From: Pseudoduganella albidiflava
GTDB taxonomy: Bacteria > Pseudomonadota > Gammaproteobacteria > Burkholderiales > Burkholderiaceae_D
NCBI RefSeq assembly: GCF_004322755.1
Contig: NZ_CP036401.1
Coordinates: forward strand, 1,922,001-1,986,000
Direction: 5' to 3'
DNA: 64,000 bases
In this document: positions 44,262-52,848 of the stretch, piece by piece
How positions within the stretch are numbered: position 1 is the stretch's first letter
How the letters are laid out: every line of letters starts with the position of its first letter
Position numbers and translations under genes: made by a program
The notes under the pieces: generated by a model
What the model saw: only the letters and a program-made list of their open reading frames with translations
The model's database searches: none
What the model was told of the DNA's origin: nothing

Positions 44262-44430
44262 GGTGTTCTCCGCGATGCTGTCGCCGCCGGTACCTGGATC
44301 GTAGGTAACGTGCATTGTAGGCAGCGTACATTCCAGGCAGTGTGACAGAGTGTGCATTTTTTTTGATTCCTGCGGTGCTACGCTTGCGCCGGTGCCGGGC
44401 ATCCGCCGGGCAATACGGGAAAGGACCGCC

Positions 44431-44679
44431 ATGGGTGCGCCAAGCGTGTTTCAGCAACTCTTCTATCTGATCTTCTTCATATTCTGGTTCGGCGTGGTCG
44501 CCGTGCCGGTGTGGCGCATCGTGGCCAAGGCGGGCTACCCGGGCGTGCTATCGCTGCTGATATGGATTCCCGTGGTGAACATCGTGCTCCTGTGGGTGTT
44601 CGCCTTCATGAAGTGGCCGAACGAGCGCAAGGTGCCGCTGGAATATGGCGGGGTCCCGGCCGGAAAATCGTCCGATTGA
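44431..44679 (+). CDS. Small two-helix membrane protein
   Basis: The 82-residue product follows GGGAAAGGA at a good distance. It has two hydrophobic segments (LFYLIFFIFWFGVVAVPVW and VLSLLIWIPVVNIVLLWVFA) and a basic end. The pattern RIVAKAGYPGVLSLLIWIPV is shared by many small hypothetical proteins without known function. ThuA follows 70 bp later on the same strand. Confidence 0.7.
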   Translation: MGAPSVFQQLFYLIFFIFWFGVVAVPVWRIVAKAGYPGVLSLLIWIPVVNIVLLWVFAFMKWPNERKVPLEYGGVPAGKSSD

Positions 44680-44749
44680 TCGGTTGGCGGGCCGCGTTCA
44701 CTTGCTTTCACCTTACTATGCAGGTTTGTCATCGAGGAAGGCACAGGCC

Positions 44750-45553
44750 ATGCTGAAATCCATCGCGGGCGCGCTTGCCCTAGCCATCGTCGCCATCGCA
44801 CCGGCGCGCGCCGAACCGGCCCGGCCGGTGAAGATCCTGATCGTCAGCGGCGGCTGCTGCCATGACTATCCGCAGCAGCGCAAGCTGCTGGAAGAGGGCT
44901 TGAAGAAGCGCATGGCGGCGGAGGTCAGCCACCTGTATCACGATCCGAAGCCGGGCGAGCAGGCGACCCGCCCCGCGCTGCCGGTTTACGGCAACCCGCG
45001 CTACGCGGACGGTTTCGACGTGGTGATCCACAACGAATGCGCCGCCGACGAAGACAGCGCCGCCGCGCTGGACGCCGTGCTGGCGCCGCACCGCGCGGGC
45101 AAGCCGGCCGTGAACCTGCACTGCGCGATGCACTCGTTCCGCTCCGGCGAGTGGCGCAATCCGGTAACGGCGGGCGCCGCCAACGCGCGCTGGTTCGAGT
45201 TCACCGGCATCCAGTCCAGCGGCCATGGTCCGCAATCTCCGATCCGGCTGACGGTGGCGGAAACCGGCCACCCGGTCGCCACCGGCTTCCAGCCCTACAC
45301 CACCGCCAGCGATGAGCTGTACAACAACCTGGCCACGTTCGGCGTGACACCGGTGTTGTATGGCGTGCAGCCCGACTCGCCGGTCGCGGCGGACCGGGAC
45401 AAACGGTTTACGGTGGCCTGGACCCATCATTACGGCCCTCGCCGCGCCCGCGTGTTCAGCACCACGCTGGCCCACAACGAAGCCGTGATGGCCGATTCCC
45501 GCTACCTCGACCTGGTCGCCCGGGGCGTGCTGTGGGCGGTGGGGCGGCTGTAG
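44750..45553 (+). CDS. ThuA-like domain secreted protein
   Basis: The 267-residue protein has a signal peptide ending ARAEP and a ThuA-like (class I glutamine amidotransferase-fold) domain: VKILIVSGGCCHDYPQQRK, GFDVVIHNECAADED, KPAVNLHCAMHSFR and TVAWTHHYGPRRARVFSTTL. ThuA proteins take part in trehalose, sucrose or other sugar metabolism; ThuA-like secreted forms often accompany sugar-degrading genes. GGAAGG lies upstream of the chosen ATG; an in-frame start at 44645 would spoil the leader. Confidence 0.85.
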   Translation: MLKSIAGALALAIVAIAPARAEPARPVKILIVSGGCCHDYPQQRKLLEEGLKKRMAAEVSHLYHDPKPGEQATRPALPVYGNPRYADGFDVVIHNECAADEDSAAALDAVLAPHRAGKPAVNLHCAMHSFRSGEWRNPVTAGAANARWFEFTGIQSSGHGPQSPIRLTVAETGHPVATGFQPYTTASDELYNNLATFGVTPVLYGVQPDSPVAADRDKRFTVAWTHHYGPRRARVFSTTLAHNEAVMADSRYLDLVARGVLWAVGRL

Positions 45554-45646
45554 GCGTGGAGCAGTTGGTTTCGGATGCGTGCGCCCCAACGCCGAACAGT
45601 GGGCTCAGGCCCCCATGCCGTTGAGTTAGCGATACCCGGCACATCG

Positions 45647-45726
45647 AGAGCGCATGCATTTACCCCAGCAGCGAAGGGCCGGGGTCTGACCCGTCGGGTC
45701 AGACCCCTGACTCTGCACTTGGGGTT
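45647..45726. repeat. Nested-palindrome repeat element, copy C (inverted orientation)
   Basis: Read in reverse complement it repeats copy B: ACCCCAAGTGCA (complement of 45714-45725), GGGGTCTGACCC/GGGTCAGACCCC arms (plus 45681-45692 and 45696-45707), TTCGCTGCTGGGGT, and GCATGCGCTC at 45647-45656. It lies in the 414-bp gap between the ThuA and antiporter genes. A decayed relative may precede it at about 45573-45610 (GATGCGTGCGCCCCAACGCC). The rest of the gap holds the operator-like pair at 45864-45899. Confidence 0.85.
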
Positions 45727-45863
45727 GATTTACTTTGACGGCGTGCTATCACCTACTTAGTTCCTGCCAGCAACTCCCCAGCCATCGCCGCAATGCCTGC
45801 AGCCGCAGGCAATCCTCCCCACGAAGTTCGCACAATCTCCCGCCCGATCCCCGCTGGCCGTTG

Positions 45864-45899
45864 TGGAAACGCTACCACTATCCCATGAAATCGCTTTCA
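45864..45899 (+). promoter_or_regulatory. Two LacI-family-like operator sites before the antiporter
   Basis: TGGAAACGCTACCA (45864-45877) and TGAAATCGCTTTCA (45886-45899) both fit the TGnAAnCGnTnnCA pattern of LacI/GalR-family regulators, with centres 22 bp apart, about two helix turns. They end 68 bp before the antiporter ATG, in a place suited to repression. No LacI-family gene is in the window. Confidence 0.5.
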
Positions 45900-45967
45900 A
45901 AAAAATTGACTCTCCGCTACCATTCCCGACAGTACGTAATTACATAACAAATAACGACTGGAGACCC

Positions 45968-47176
45968 ATGAACACCACCGAAGTGTTTTTGCTGGCGATG
46001 CTGATGATTTTCGTCGTGCCATTCCTGATCTGGCGCGTCGGCCGTACCGATTATTTTGCCCCGCTGGCGATCGTGCAGATCATCATGGGCGTCGTGCTGG
46101 GCCCCGGCGTACTGGGCGCCGTGCTGCCCGAATACCACGCCTTCGTCTTCAATCCCGACGTCGTCAAGACGCTGAACGGCATCGCCCTGTGGGGCGTGAT
46201 GCTGTTCGTGATGCTGGCCGGCATCGAGCTGGACCTGAAGAAGGTGTGGCAATACCGCCGCGAAAGCGCCACCGCGGCCGGCCTGTCGCTGGGCGTGCCC
46301 CTGCTGTGCGGCTGTGGCGCCGCGCTGCTGCTGCTTGCCTATCCCGGCTGGATCGGCCCGAAGGCCGCGACCTGGCAATTCCTGCTCGGTACCGGCATGG
46401 CCTGCGCCGTAACCGCGCTGCCGGTGCTGGTGCTGCTGATGGAAAAGCTCGATATCCTGCGCCAGCCAATGGGCCAGCGCATCCTGCGCTATGCCAGCCT
46501 GGACGACGTGGCCATCTGGGGCGTGCTGGCGGTGATCATGCTCGACTGGGAACGCATGGGCCGCCAGGTCGGCTTCCTGCTGGCCTTCACGGTGCTGACG
46601 ATGCTGTACCGCCGCCTGATGGTGCGCCTGCGGCGGAGCGACCGCTGGTACGTGGCGCTGATCTGGCTGGTGGCCTGCGGCTTCGGCGCCGACTGGGCCG
46701 GCCTGCACTTCATGGTCGGCGCCTTCCTGGCCGGCGTGGTCATGGATGCCGACTGGTTCGGCCAGGAAGAACTCGACAACCTGTTCAAGAACGTGCTGCT
46801 GGTGATGATGCCGGTGTTCTTCCTCAGCACGGGCCTGAAGACCAAATGGGACCTGGGCGGCTACGCGGTGTTCTTCGGCGCCGGCCTGCTGCTGTTCGCA
46901 TCGGTCGGCGGCAAGCTGGCTGGCGCGCACCTGGCAGGCAGGGCGCTGAAGTGGAAGAGCGGCGAAGCGTCGATCATCGGCTGGCTGCTGCAGACCAAGG
47001 GCCTGATCGAGATCATCTTCGCCAACATCCTGCTCGACAAGGGCATCATCACCAGCGAAACGTTCACCGCGCTGCTGCTGATGGCGGTGGGCAGCACGAT
47101 GCTGACGATCCCCGTGGTGCACCCGAAACTGAACCGGGCGGCCAACCGCAGCCTGGCCGGCCAGGCCAGCTCATAG
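45968..47176 (+). CDS. CPA2-type cation:proton antiporter
   Basis: The 402-residue protein has about twelve helices in the Na+/H+ exchanger pattern: IMGVVLGPGVLG, LFVMLAGIELDLKKVW, GMACAVTALPVLVLLM, and FMVGAFLAGVVMD. Unlike KefB/KefC it has no C-terminal TrkA-N nucleotide-binding domain. It should exchange K+ or Na+ for protons at the inner membrane. The ATG at 45968 follows CTGGAGACC; the in-frame ATG at 45863 overlaps the operator-like sites. It ends 9 bp before the KfrA-like gene. Confidence 0.88.
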   Translation: MNTTEVFLLAMLMIFVVPFLIWRVGRTDYFAPLAIVQIIMGVVLGPGVLGAVLPEYHAFVFNPDVVKTLNGIALWGVMLFVMLAGIELDLKKVWQYRRESATAAGLSLGVPLLCGCGAALLLLAYPGWIGPKAATWQFLLGTGMACAVTALPVLVLLMEKLDILRQPMGQRILRYASLDDVAIWGVLAVIMLDWERMGRQVGFLLAFTVLTMLYRRLMVRLRRSDRWYVALIWLVACGFGADWAGLHFMVGAFLAGVVMDADWFGQEELDNLFKNVLLVMMPVFFLSTGLKTKWDLGGYAVFFGAGLLLFASVGGKLAGAHLAGRALKWKSGEASIIGWLLQTKGLIEIIFANILLDKGIITSETFTALLLMAVGSTMLTIPVVHPKLNRAANRSLAGQASS

Positions 47177-47185
47177 GAGAACGCC

Positions 47186-47767
47186 ATGGCACGCAACGGA
47201 CTCACGAAACACCAGGTCAAGGCGATCCGGGACCAGCTGCTGGCGGCGGGCCGCTATCCGTCGGCCGACGCGGTGCGGCAGGCGCTGGGCGATACCGGCT
47301 CGAAGTCGACCATCCACAAGTACCTGAAGGAGCTGGCCGCCGAAGACCCGGACAGCGCCGCGCGGCGCGACGAGACCGAACACGCCTTGCTGGCGCTGGT
47401 GGCGCAGCTGGCGGACCGGCTGCATGCCGATGCCGAGGGCAGCGTGCAGGCGCTGCTGGCCGAGCGCGAGCGGGCCTTGCGCCGGAAGGACGAGGAACTG
47501 GCCGAATTGCGCCGCACGGTGGCCGCGCTGTCGGCCCGCGTGGCGACACTGGAAGGGCAGGGCACTGCGGGCGCGGATGGAGCTGTGCCCCGCGAACGGC
47601 CCGCGCCGCGCAGCGGGCGGATCGAAGGCTTCGGCGATTTCGGTACCCTGCTGTCGAACTCGCGCTGCGGCCACCGCGACAGTTCGCCGTTCAGCATCCT
47701 GCTGGCCGGCGGCCGTTCCGAGGTCATCGCCGACGGCACCTGGCCGCAAGGGCCGCAGCCGGAGTAG
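47186..47767 (+). CDS. KfrA N-terminal domain DNA-binding protein
   Basis: The 193-residue protein begins with the KfrA_N pattern: LTKHQVKAIRDQLLAAGRYP, then ADAVRQALGDTGSKSTIHKY. This is a helix-turn-helix domain first known from plasmid proteins. Residues 85-140 form a coiled coil (AERERALRRKDEELAELRRT), as in KfrA. The C-terminus (GFGDFGTLLSNSRCGHRDSS) is unassigned. A chromosomal regulator is more likely than a plasmid partition protein, since no other plasmid genes are present. Confidence 0.85.
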   Translation: MARNGLTKHQVKAIRDQLLAAGRYPSADAVRQALGDTGSKSTIHKYLKELAAEDPDSAARRDETEHALLALVAQLADRLHADAEGSVQALLAERERALRRKDEELAELRRTVAALSARVATLEGQGTAGADGAVPRERPAPRSGRIEGFGDFGTLLSNSRCGHRDSSPFSILLAGGRSEVIADGTWPQGPQPE

Positions 47768-47787
47768 GCCGGCGGCCGGCGGCCGGC
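47767..47787. repeat. GGCCGGC tandem heptamer, three copies
   Basis: Three exact copies of GGCCGGC follow the KfrA-like stop codon and share its last base. It may contribute to a terminator hairpin, since the unit is itself nearly palindromic. Confidence 0.7.
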
Positions 47788-47895
47788 GGACTGGTGGCGT
47801 GACAGTGTGCGTATTTTGCAGCCCCGCCGGGCTGTTATGCTGGCCGCTCGCCAGGCGGGAACGCCACCGATCCACTGTTTCGTCCCGGGAGTAGC

Positions 47896-49308
47896 GTGAA
47901 CATTTCCTCAGTGACCGCCAGCATCGCCGCCTTGTTCCGCCAGCGTGAAGACACCGCGGAAGCCGGCTTCCCCGAGTACCCGGGCACGATGCGCGACCCG
48001 CAGGGCAATGCGCAGCGCTACGGCGAATACCTTCATCTCCTGCTGGAGCGCCGGCGCACGCTGGCGGCCGACCTGAGGCCGCACAAGGTCGGGCACAAGC
48101 CCGAATCCCGGCTGCGCACGCTGAACATGCGCCTCTACGACGATCCGCACTACCTGGTCTACCTGCATGCCGCCGGCGCCGGTATCGCCGAGCTGGAGGC
48201 GGAAGCCGCGCGGTGCATGGCCAGCCTGGACGAGGATTCGCGCTATGTCCGCGAGCACGGCGGCGAGGAATGGCGCGGCGTCCATGCGCTGGCCGGCCAC
48301 GACCGGGTCGCCTTCGGCTTCGCGGCGATCGCGCTGCTGCTGGTCGCCGATGGCGGGCTCGTGAAGACGTTCCACCGGCTGGTCTCGCCGCAGTACGACA
48401 GCCGGAACCAGTTGCTCGACGTGCTGGTCAAGGCATTCGACCCGGCCCAGCCGGTCGGCGCGACTTATGCATGGCATGGCGCTTCCAGGCCGTGGACCGA
48501 GCCGCTGCTGCGCGCGCTGGCGCTGCCTGCGCAGGAGCGCCCTGCCGCGCTGGCGGCATACATGGAAAAATGGACGCGCCTGATGCGTCCGCACGGCTGG
48601 AAGCCGGACCTGGACACGGCCGCCGGCAAGGATCCGCTGTTCAGCGATTTCGCCTTCGAGGTGGCCCTCGCGGTATGCGGCTGGGACATCGACGACAGCG
48701 CCTTCGCCGGCCACCCCTACTATCCGCGCGAGCTGGTGCGGCACTACCGGTCCACCCTCCGGCATGGCCGCGATGCGTGGCGGGCCGCCGGCGCTGGCGC
48801 GGGCGTGGCGATCCATGCGCCGCCGTTGCCGGTGCGCTCCAGCCTGGCCGCCAGCGGGCGCACCGGGCTGGCCCGCTGGATCGAACTGGCCAGCGACGGC
48901 GACCAGCAGGCGACCGACGCCGCGCTGGCGATGATCGAGGGGGCCGATCCGGTCGACCTCCACGAATTGGTGGAAGCACTGGAGGAGGCCCGCCTCGGCA
49001 TCGCAGCGGACCTGAAGGACGATGACAGCGTGGCGGCGCAAATCCACATGCTGGGCGAGGCCCGCGCGCTGGACGACTTCACCGAACCGGACGGGCCGCC
49101 CGCCGGCATCGACCGCTGCATGGCCCTGCTGTGCACCTGGAACGACTGGCTGGCGGAACGCGCGTACCGGCTGGTGCCGATCGACCTGGGCGACGATGCC
49201 TGGCATGCCGTGGTGGTGCGGCGGGAATGCCTGGAAGAGCTGCGGAACCTGAGCGGGAGCCTCGGCATTCCGCTGGCGCGGCCGGCCGAGCTGTACCACC
49301 TGGAATAA
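47896..49308 (+). CDS. PoNi/DUF1911-type immunity protein (orphan)
   Basis: The 470-residue protein contains the DUF1910/DUF1911 pattern in its middle: GGLVKTFHRLVSPQYDSRNQ, VALAVCGWDIDDSAFAGHPY followed by YPRELV. This family neutralises PoNe DNase toxins delivered by type VI or other secretion systems. The length exceeds single-domain PoNi proteins; residues 300-470 are a further helical part (DGDQQATDAALAMIEGADPV) without a recognised name. No PoNe toxin, VgrG or PAAR gene adjoins, so it looks like an orphan immunity gene protecting against neighbours, or its toxin has been lost. Confidence 0.75.
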   Translation: MNISSVTASIAALFRQREDTAEAGFPEYPGTMRDPQGNAQRYGEYLHLLLERRRTLAADLRPHKVGHKPESRLRTLNMRLYDDPHYLVYLHAAGAGIAELEAEAARCMASLDEDSRYVREHGGEEWRGVHALAGHDRVAFGFAAIALLLVADGGLVKTFHRLVSPQYDSRNQLLDVLVKAFDPAQPVGATYAWHGASRPWTEPLLRALALPAQERPAALAAYMEKWTRLMRPHGWKPDLDTAAGKDPLFSDFAFEVALAVCGWDIDDSAFAGHPYYPRELVRHYRSTLRHGRDAWRAAGAGAGVAIHAPPLPVRSSLAASGRTGLARWIELASDGDQQATDAALAMIEGADPVDLHELVEALEEARLGIAADLKDDDSVAAQIHMLGEARALDDFTEPDGPPAGIDRCMALLCTWNDWLAERAYRLVPIDLGDDAWHAVVVRRECLEELRNLSGSLGIPLARPAELYHLE

Positions 49309-49374
49309 GGGATCGCGCGGCATGAGGGATCGCTCGGCATGAGGGATCGTGCGGCATGAGGGATCGTGCGGCGC
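49307..49374. repeat. 17-bp tandem repeat, four copies
   Basis: Units start at 49307, 49324, 49341 and 49358, with consensus GAGGGATCGTGCGGCAT and one or two changes in the outer units. The first unit overlaps the TAA of the PoNi-like gene. It fills the gap to the convergent esterase gene. Confidence 0.9.
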
Positions 49375-49387
49375 ATCGCCGCGCGTG

Positions 49388-51457
49388 TCAACGCCGGTCG
49401 TTCTCCCCCTTCGGCGGCTGCGCCAGCACCCACATGAAATACAGCGCCTTGGCCGCCTTCGCCCGCGTGACCACGATGCGCGGTTCCAGCAGCCGTCCGT
49501 TGACCATGCGCCCGCGCGCGATGCCCGCCTCGGAGCGGATCAGGCCCAGTTCGTACGCATCGCGCACCTTGTCGGCGAGCGCCGGCGCGACGGCCGCCGT
49601 GTCCTGCAGCTGCGCCCAGCGCACCAGCGGGTAGTACATGGCGCCCTGCGCGCCGCTGTCCAGGTTCGGATCGTAGCCGGGGCTGCCGGGCAGGATGGTC
49701 TTGCCGTTGTAGTCGGTCATGTACGCCGGCTTCGCGGTGAACTTCGCGTGATAGGCGTCGTGCAGGAGGGCGCCCATCGTTTCGCGCGTCAGCGGGCCGT
49801 CCGCATGGCCAGCCAGCGACGTGGCCGGCAAGCCCATCGCCTTCTTCAGGGCGTCGATGAATTCGCCGGTGCGCATCGGCGCCTGCGGGCGGAAATTGCC
49901 CTGCGCATCCTTGTGCAGCACGCCCAGTTGCAGCAGCTTCTCGATCTGGTTGCGGTAATACGCGCCTTCGCCACGGACGATGTCGCCGGCGATCTCGGGG
50001 TAGATGGCGGACCAGTCGCCGGCGGCCACCGCGCGGCGCACGCCGCCTTCCAGGCTGGCGACGATGCCGGCCGCCACCGGGTCGCCCGCCGCGGCCAGGC
50101 GCGCCAGTTCCGTCACCACCAGCCGGGCGTACTGTTTCGACAGCGCTTCCTTGTAGTGCGTGCCGTCGATCTTGTTGGCCGGGTGGCCGTTGGCGTAGCT
50201 GCCGTCGTTGGTCTTGCCGGGCGTCTCGCCGGCTTCGATCGACATCACCATCGCCGTGATGGCGTCGGCGCCGGCGGCGTTGTAGTACTCCACGCTGCGC
50301 GCATTCAGGTCGACGGTCGTTACGCCCAGTTCGGCGCCGAGCGCTTTCATCACCTCGGGGAAGCGGCGCTTGCCGAACGAATTCACGTACGGCTCGCCGG
50401 GGGCCTGGGCGCCGTTCACCCGCGACATCGGCGTCACGAAGACCGGCACCATGCCGCGCGCGCGGATCGCCGGCACATACACTTCGCGGATCATCTCCGC
50501 ATACATCGCTTCGCTGGCGCCGCGGCCGAAGCGCTTCGTCTCGTCGGCACTCTCGTCGTTGTGGCCGAACTGGATCATCACCACGTCGCCCACGCGGCCG
50601 GCCATCAGCAGGTCGTTCAGCCGGCCTTCCGCATAGGCGTTGCGGAACGAGCGGCCGCCCATCGAGTAGTTGAGCACCTTCACTTTCGCCGGGTCGAACA
50701 GGCTGTCGAACACCTGGCCCCAGCCGCTCATCGGCGCTTCGTCGAAGGTATAGGTCTTCACGGTGGAGTCGCCCAGCGTGAACAGCACCGGCGGCGCCCC
50801 GGCGGGGCGCGGCTGCGGCGGGATCGGCGCCAGCACGATTTCGGCAACGCCGACCGGCACGCCGGCCTTCTTCGGCTCGATCTCGATGTCGATGAACCCG
50901 CGGCCGTTGACGTAGCGGTAAGACCAGTCGCGTCCCTGGGCCGTCACGCGGGTCTGGTTGGGCATCAGGCCGGCGGCATCCCAGAAGCCGGGATTGACGA
51001 GCCGGCTGGTCTGCAGGCCGGTGATCGACACGGTCGTATCGGCCGCGTCGGACGTGGTGCGCACCCGCACCGCATAAGCACCCGGCACCGCCTTGATGCG
51101 GAAGGCCATGCCGAAGTGGTTGTAGTGATCGGTGCCGGCATTGGCATCGATGGCCGGCTCGGTAATCGCGCAGCCGTCGCTGCCGCAGCGGATGCCCGCC
51201 GTGTGCACCGGGCGGGCGGGCAGGGCGCCGGTCCGGTCGACGAAGCCATGGCCGGTGGCGGCGTCGTACAGCGGCGCCTGGCCGTTCCCCTTGGCCGCCA
51301 CCGCCACCGCTCCCGGGGCGGGGCGGCCGGTGAAGTCGAAGCGCAGCTCGGCCGGCTGCGGTGCAGGCAGCTCCACAGCCTGCACTGCCGGCATCGCCGC
51401 ACATGCGGCGAGCGCGAAGGCGGCGGCGCGCCGGCGATGGTTGGTGGGCTTCGGCAT
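49388..51457 (-). CDS. Rhamnogalacturonan acetylesterase-like SGNH hydrolase with SLH repeats
   Basis: From the ATG at 51457, after AAGAGGA, the protein has 689 residues and a signal peptide (AAAFALAACAAMPAVQA). An N-terminal beta domain (about 30-205) precedes the SGNH esterase: GDSTV gives the serine, FGHND the block III asparagine, and KIDGTHYKE the catalytic histidine. That set is typical of rhamnogalacturonan acetylesterases (CE12). The last 200 residues carry SLH-like repeats (YYRNQIEKLLQLGVLHKDAQ, YPLVRWAQLQDTAAVAP), suggesting a cell-surface anchor. It is last in the run TonB receptor, GH43, GH105, esterase. Confidence 0.88.
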   Translation of the reverse strand: MPKPTNHRRRAAAFALAACAAMPAVQAVELPAPQPAELRFDFTGRPAPGAVAVAAKGNGQAPLYDAATGHGFVDRTGALPARPVHTAGIRCGSDGCAITEPAIDANAGTDHYNHFGMAFRIKAVPGAYAVRVRTTSDAADTTVSITGLQTSRLVNPGFWDAAGLMPNQTRVTAQGRDWSYRYVNGRGFIDIEIEPKKAGVPVGVAEIVLAPIPPQPRPAGAPPVLFTLGDSTVKTYTFDEAPMSGWGQVFDSLFDPAKVKVLNYSMGGRSFRNAYAEGRLNDLLMAGRVGDVVMIQFGHNDESADETKRFGRGASEAMYAEMIREVYVPAIRARGMVPVFVTPMSRVNGAQAPGEPYVNSFGKRRFPEVMKALGAELGVTTVDLNARSVEYYNAAGADAITAMVMSIEAGETPGKTNDGSYANGHPANKIDGTHYKEALSKQYARLVVTELARLAAAGDPVAAGIVASLEGGVRRAVAAGDWSAIYPEIAGDIVRGEGAYYRNQIEKLLQLGVLHKDAQGNFRPQAPMRTGEFIDALKKAMGLPATSLAGHADGPLTRETMGALLHDAYHAKFTAKPAYMTDYNGKTILPGSPGYDPNLDSGAQGAMYYPLVRWAQLQDTAAVAPALADKVRDAYELGLIRSEAGIARGRMVNGRLLEPRIVVTRAKAAKALYFMWVLAQPPKGENDRR

Positions 51458-51471
51458 CGTGCGGATCCTCT

Positions 51472-52848
51472 TCAGGGCTGCGGCTTCTTCGGCCCGTAAT
51501 GATAGGTCTTCACCTTGTCGGTGATGGCCACGTCCGGGTTGTTGAGCAGCTTGATCATCTCGAAGCCGGCCAGCAGCACCGGCCCGTAGCCGGCCATCGC
51601 ATTGATGCTGGTCGGCCGGTTGTAGTAATACACGTGGTCGCTGGCGAAGGTGGTGGCGGTGACGCCATCGACGACGCTGCCGTCTTCCTTGATGCGGGCG
51701 GAGATGCCGGCCCATCCCGCCTGGGCGATCGAGCCGTAGGTGGTGGGGCTGATCCAGCCCTGGTTGATCGCGTGCGCCAGCGCGTAGACGAACATCGCCG
51801 TGCCGGAGGTTTCCAGGTACGAGTCGTGCCGGTCCAGCATCTGGTGCCACATGCCCTCGCCGGACTGCTGCCTGGCGATGCCGCGCAGCGCGCGCCGGTG
51901 CTGCGCCAGCACCTTCTGGTAGCCGGGGTGGCTCTTCGGCAGCACGTCGAGCAGGTCGGACATCGCCAGCACCGCCCAGCCGTTGGCGCGGCCCCAGTAG
52001 AACTCGGGCGCATCGGGGTTGTTCTGGTTCCAGCCGTGCGTGTACAGGCCGACCTGCCGGTCGAACAGGTACTTCGAGATGCCCAGCACGTTCTTCACGG
52101 CGTCGTCGTAGTAGCGCCGCTCGCCCGTCATGCGGCCCATCTCGGCCAGCGCGGGAATGCTCATGTACATGTCGTCGGCCCACACGGACCACGCCTGCGG
52201 GCGGTTGCGCGCCAGCGTGCCATCCTTCAGCCGCACCTGCTTGCTGTGCACCCAGTCGGCCAGCGTGGCGATCACGGGTGACATGTCCGGCCCGATCTTC
52301 TCCAGCCGGGCACGCACCAGCGCCGCGCACATCGAGCCGGCATCGTCCAGCGCATGGGGTTTCACCCAGCGTGCAAAGCTGTTCGCGCGGCCCAGCTTGA
52401 ACTGCTTTTCCTGTTCCGTGAAATAGCCGAGGCGCTGGTGGAAGAAGGCCAGGTGGCGCTCGGTCATCGCCGTCCATGCCGGATCGCCGGTGACGCGGCG
52501 GCCCAGCATCAGGCCAGCGTGCATCACGCCCATCTCGTAGTTCATGATGCCGAAATCGTTCGGCGACGGTTCCACGATGGCGGTGGCGACCGGCGTGCCG
52601 AAGTCGCTCACCGGCTGGCCGGTGGCCTTGTCGACGATGCGGCTCGGCGTGGCGCGGTCGATGAAGCCGCGCACGGCGCTCAGCTGGGCCGTGATCTCGG
52701 CCACCACCGGCAGCTTGTACGGCACCGGATAGGTGCCCTCCAGGGGATCGTTCAGGTTCTTGTTGTCCGGGTTGCGGTACGGGCCGGCCGCGTGAACCGA
52801 GGTGGCGGCCAGGGCGGCCAGCAGGACGGCGAGCGTCAGTTTCTTCAT
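51472..52848 (-). CDS. Unsaturated rhamnogalacturonyl hydrolase, GH105/GH88 family
   Basis: The 458-residue enzyme removes the unsaturated uronic acid left at the end of rhamnogalacturonan or related oligomers by lyases. A signal peptide ends VHAAG. The (alpha/alpha)6 barrel shows ARWVKPHALDDAGSMCAALV with the catalytic aspartates, WADDMYMSIPALAEMG, and EFYWGRANGWAVLAMSDLL. The start ATG overlaps the GH43 stop by four bases (ATGA), so the two are translated together. The esterase begins 14 bp downstream. Confidence 0.92.
   Translation of the reverse strand: MKKLTLAVLLAALAATSVHAAGPYRNPDNKNLNDPLEGTYPVPYKLPVVAEITAQLSAVRGFIDRATPSRIVDKATGQPVSDFGTPVATAIVEPSPNDFGIMNYEMGVMHAGLMLGRRVTGDPAWTAMTERHLAFFHQRLGYFTEQEKQFKLGRANSFARWVKPHALDDAGSMCAALVRARLEKIGPDMSPVIATLADWVHSKQVRLKDGTLARNRPQAWSVWADDMYMSIPALAEMGRMTGERRYYDDAVKNVLGISKYLFDRQVGLYTHGWNQNNPDAPEFYWGRANGWAVLAMSDLLDVLPKSHPGYQKVLAQHRRALRGIARQQSGEGMWHQMLDRHDSYLETSGTAMFVYALAHAINQGWISPTTYGSIAQAGWAGISARIKEDGSVVDGVTATTFASDHVYYYNRPTSINAMAGYGPVLLAGFEMIKLLNNPDVAITDKVKTYHYGPKKPQP

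Noticed and set aside
47186..47767. Plasmid backbone marker (KfrA)
   Set aside because: No replication, partition or transfer genes are nearby; KfrA-like regulators also occur on chromosomes.
51458..52477. In-frame upstream extension of the SGNH esterase to 52477
   Set aside because: The extension overlaps the GH105 gene and lacks a leader; the ATG at 51457 has a ribosome-binding site and a signal peptide.
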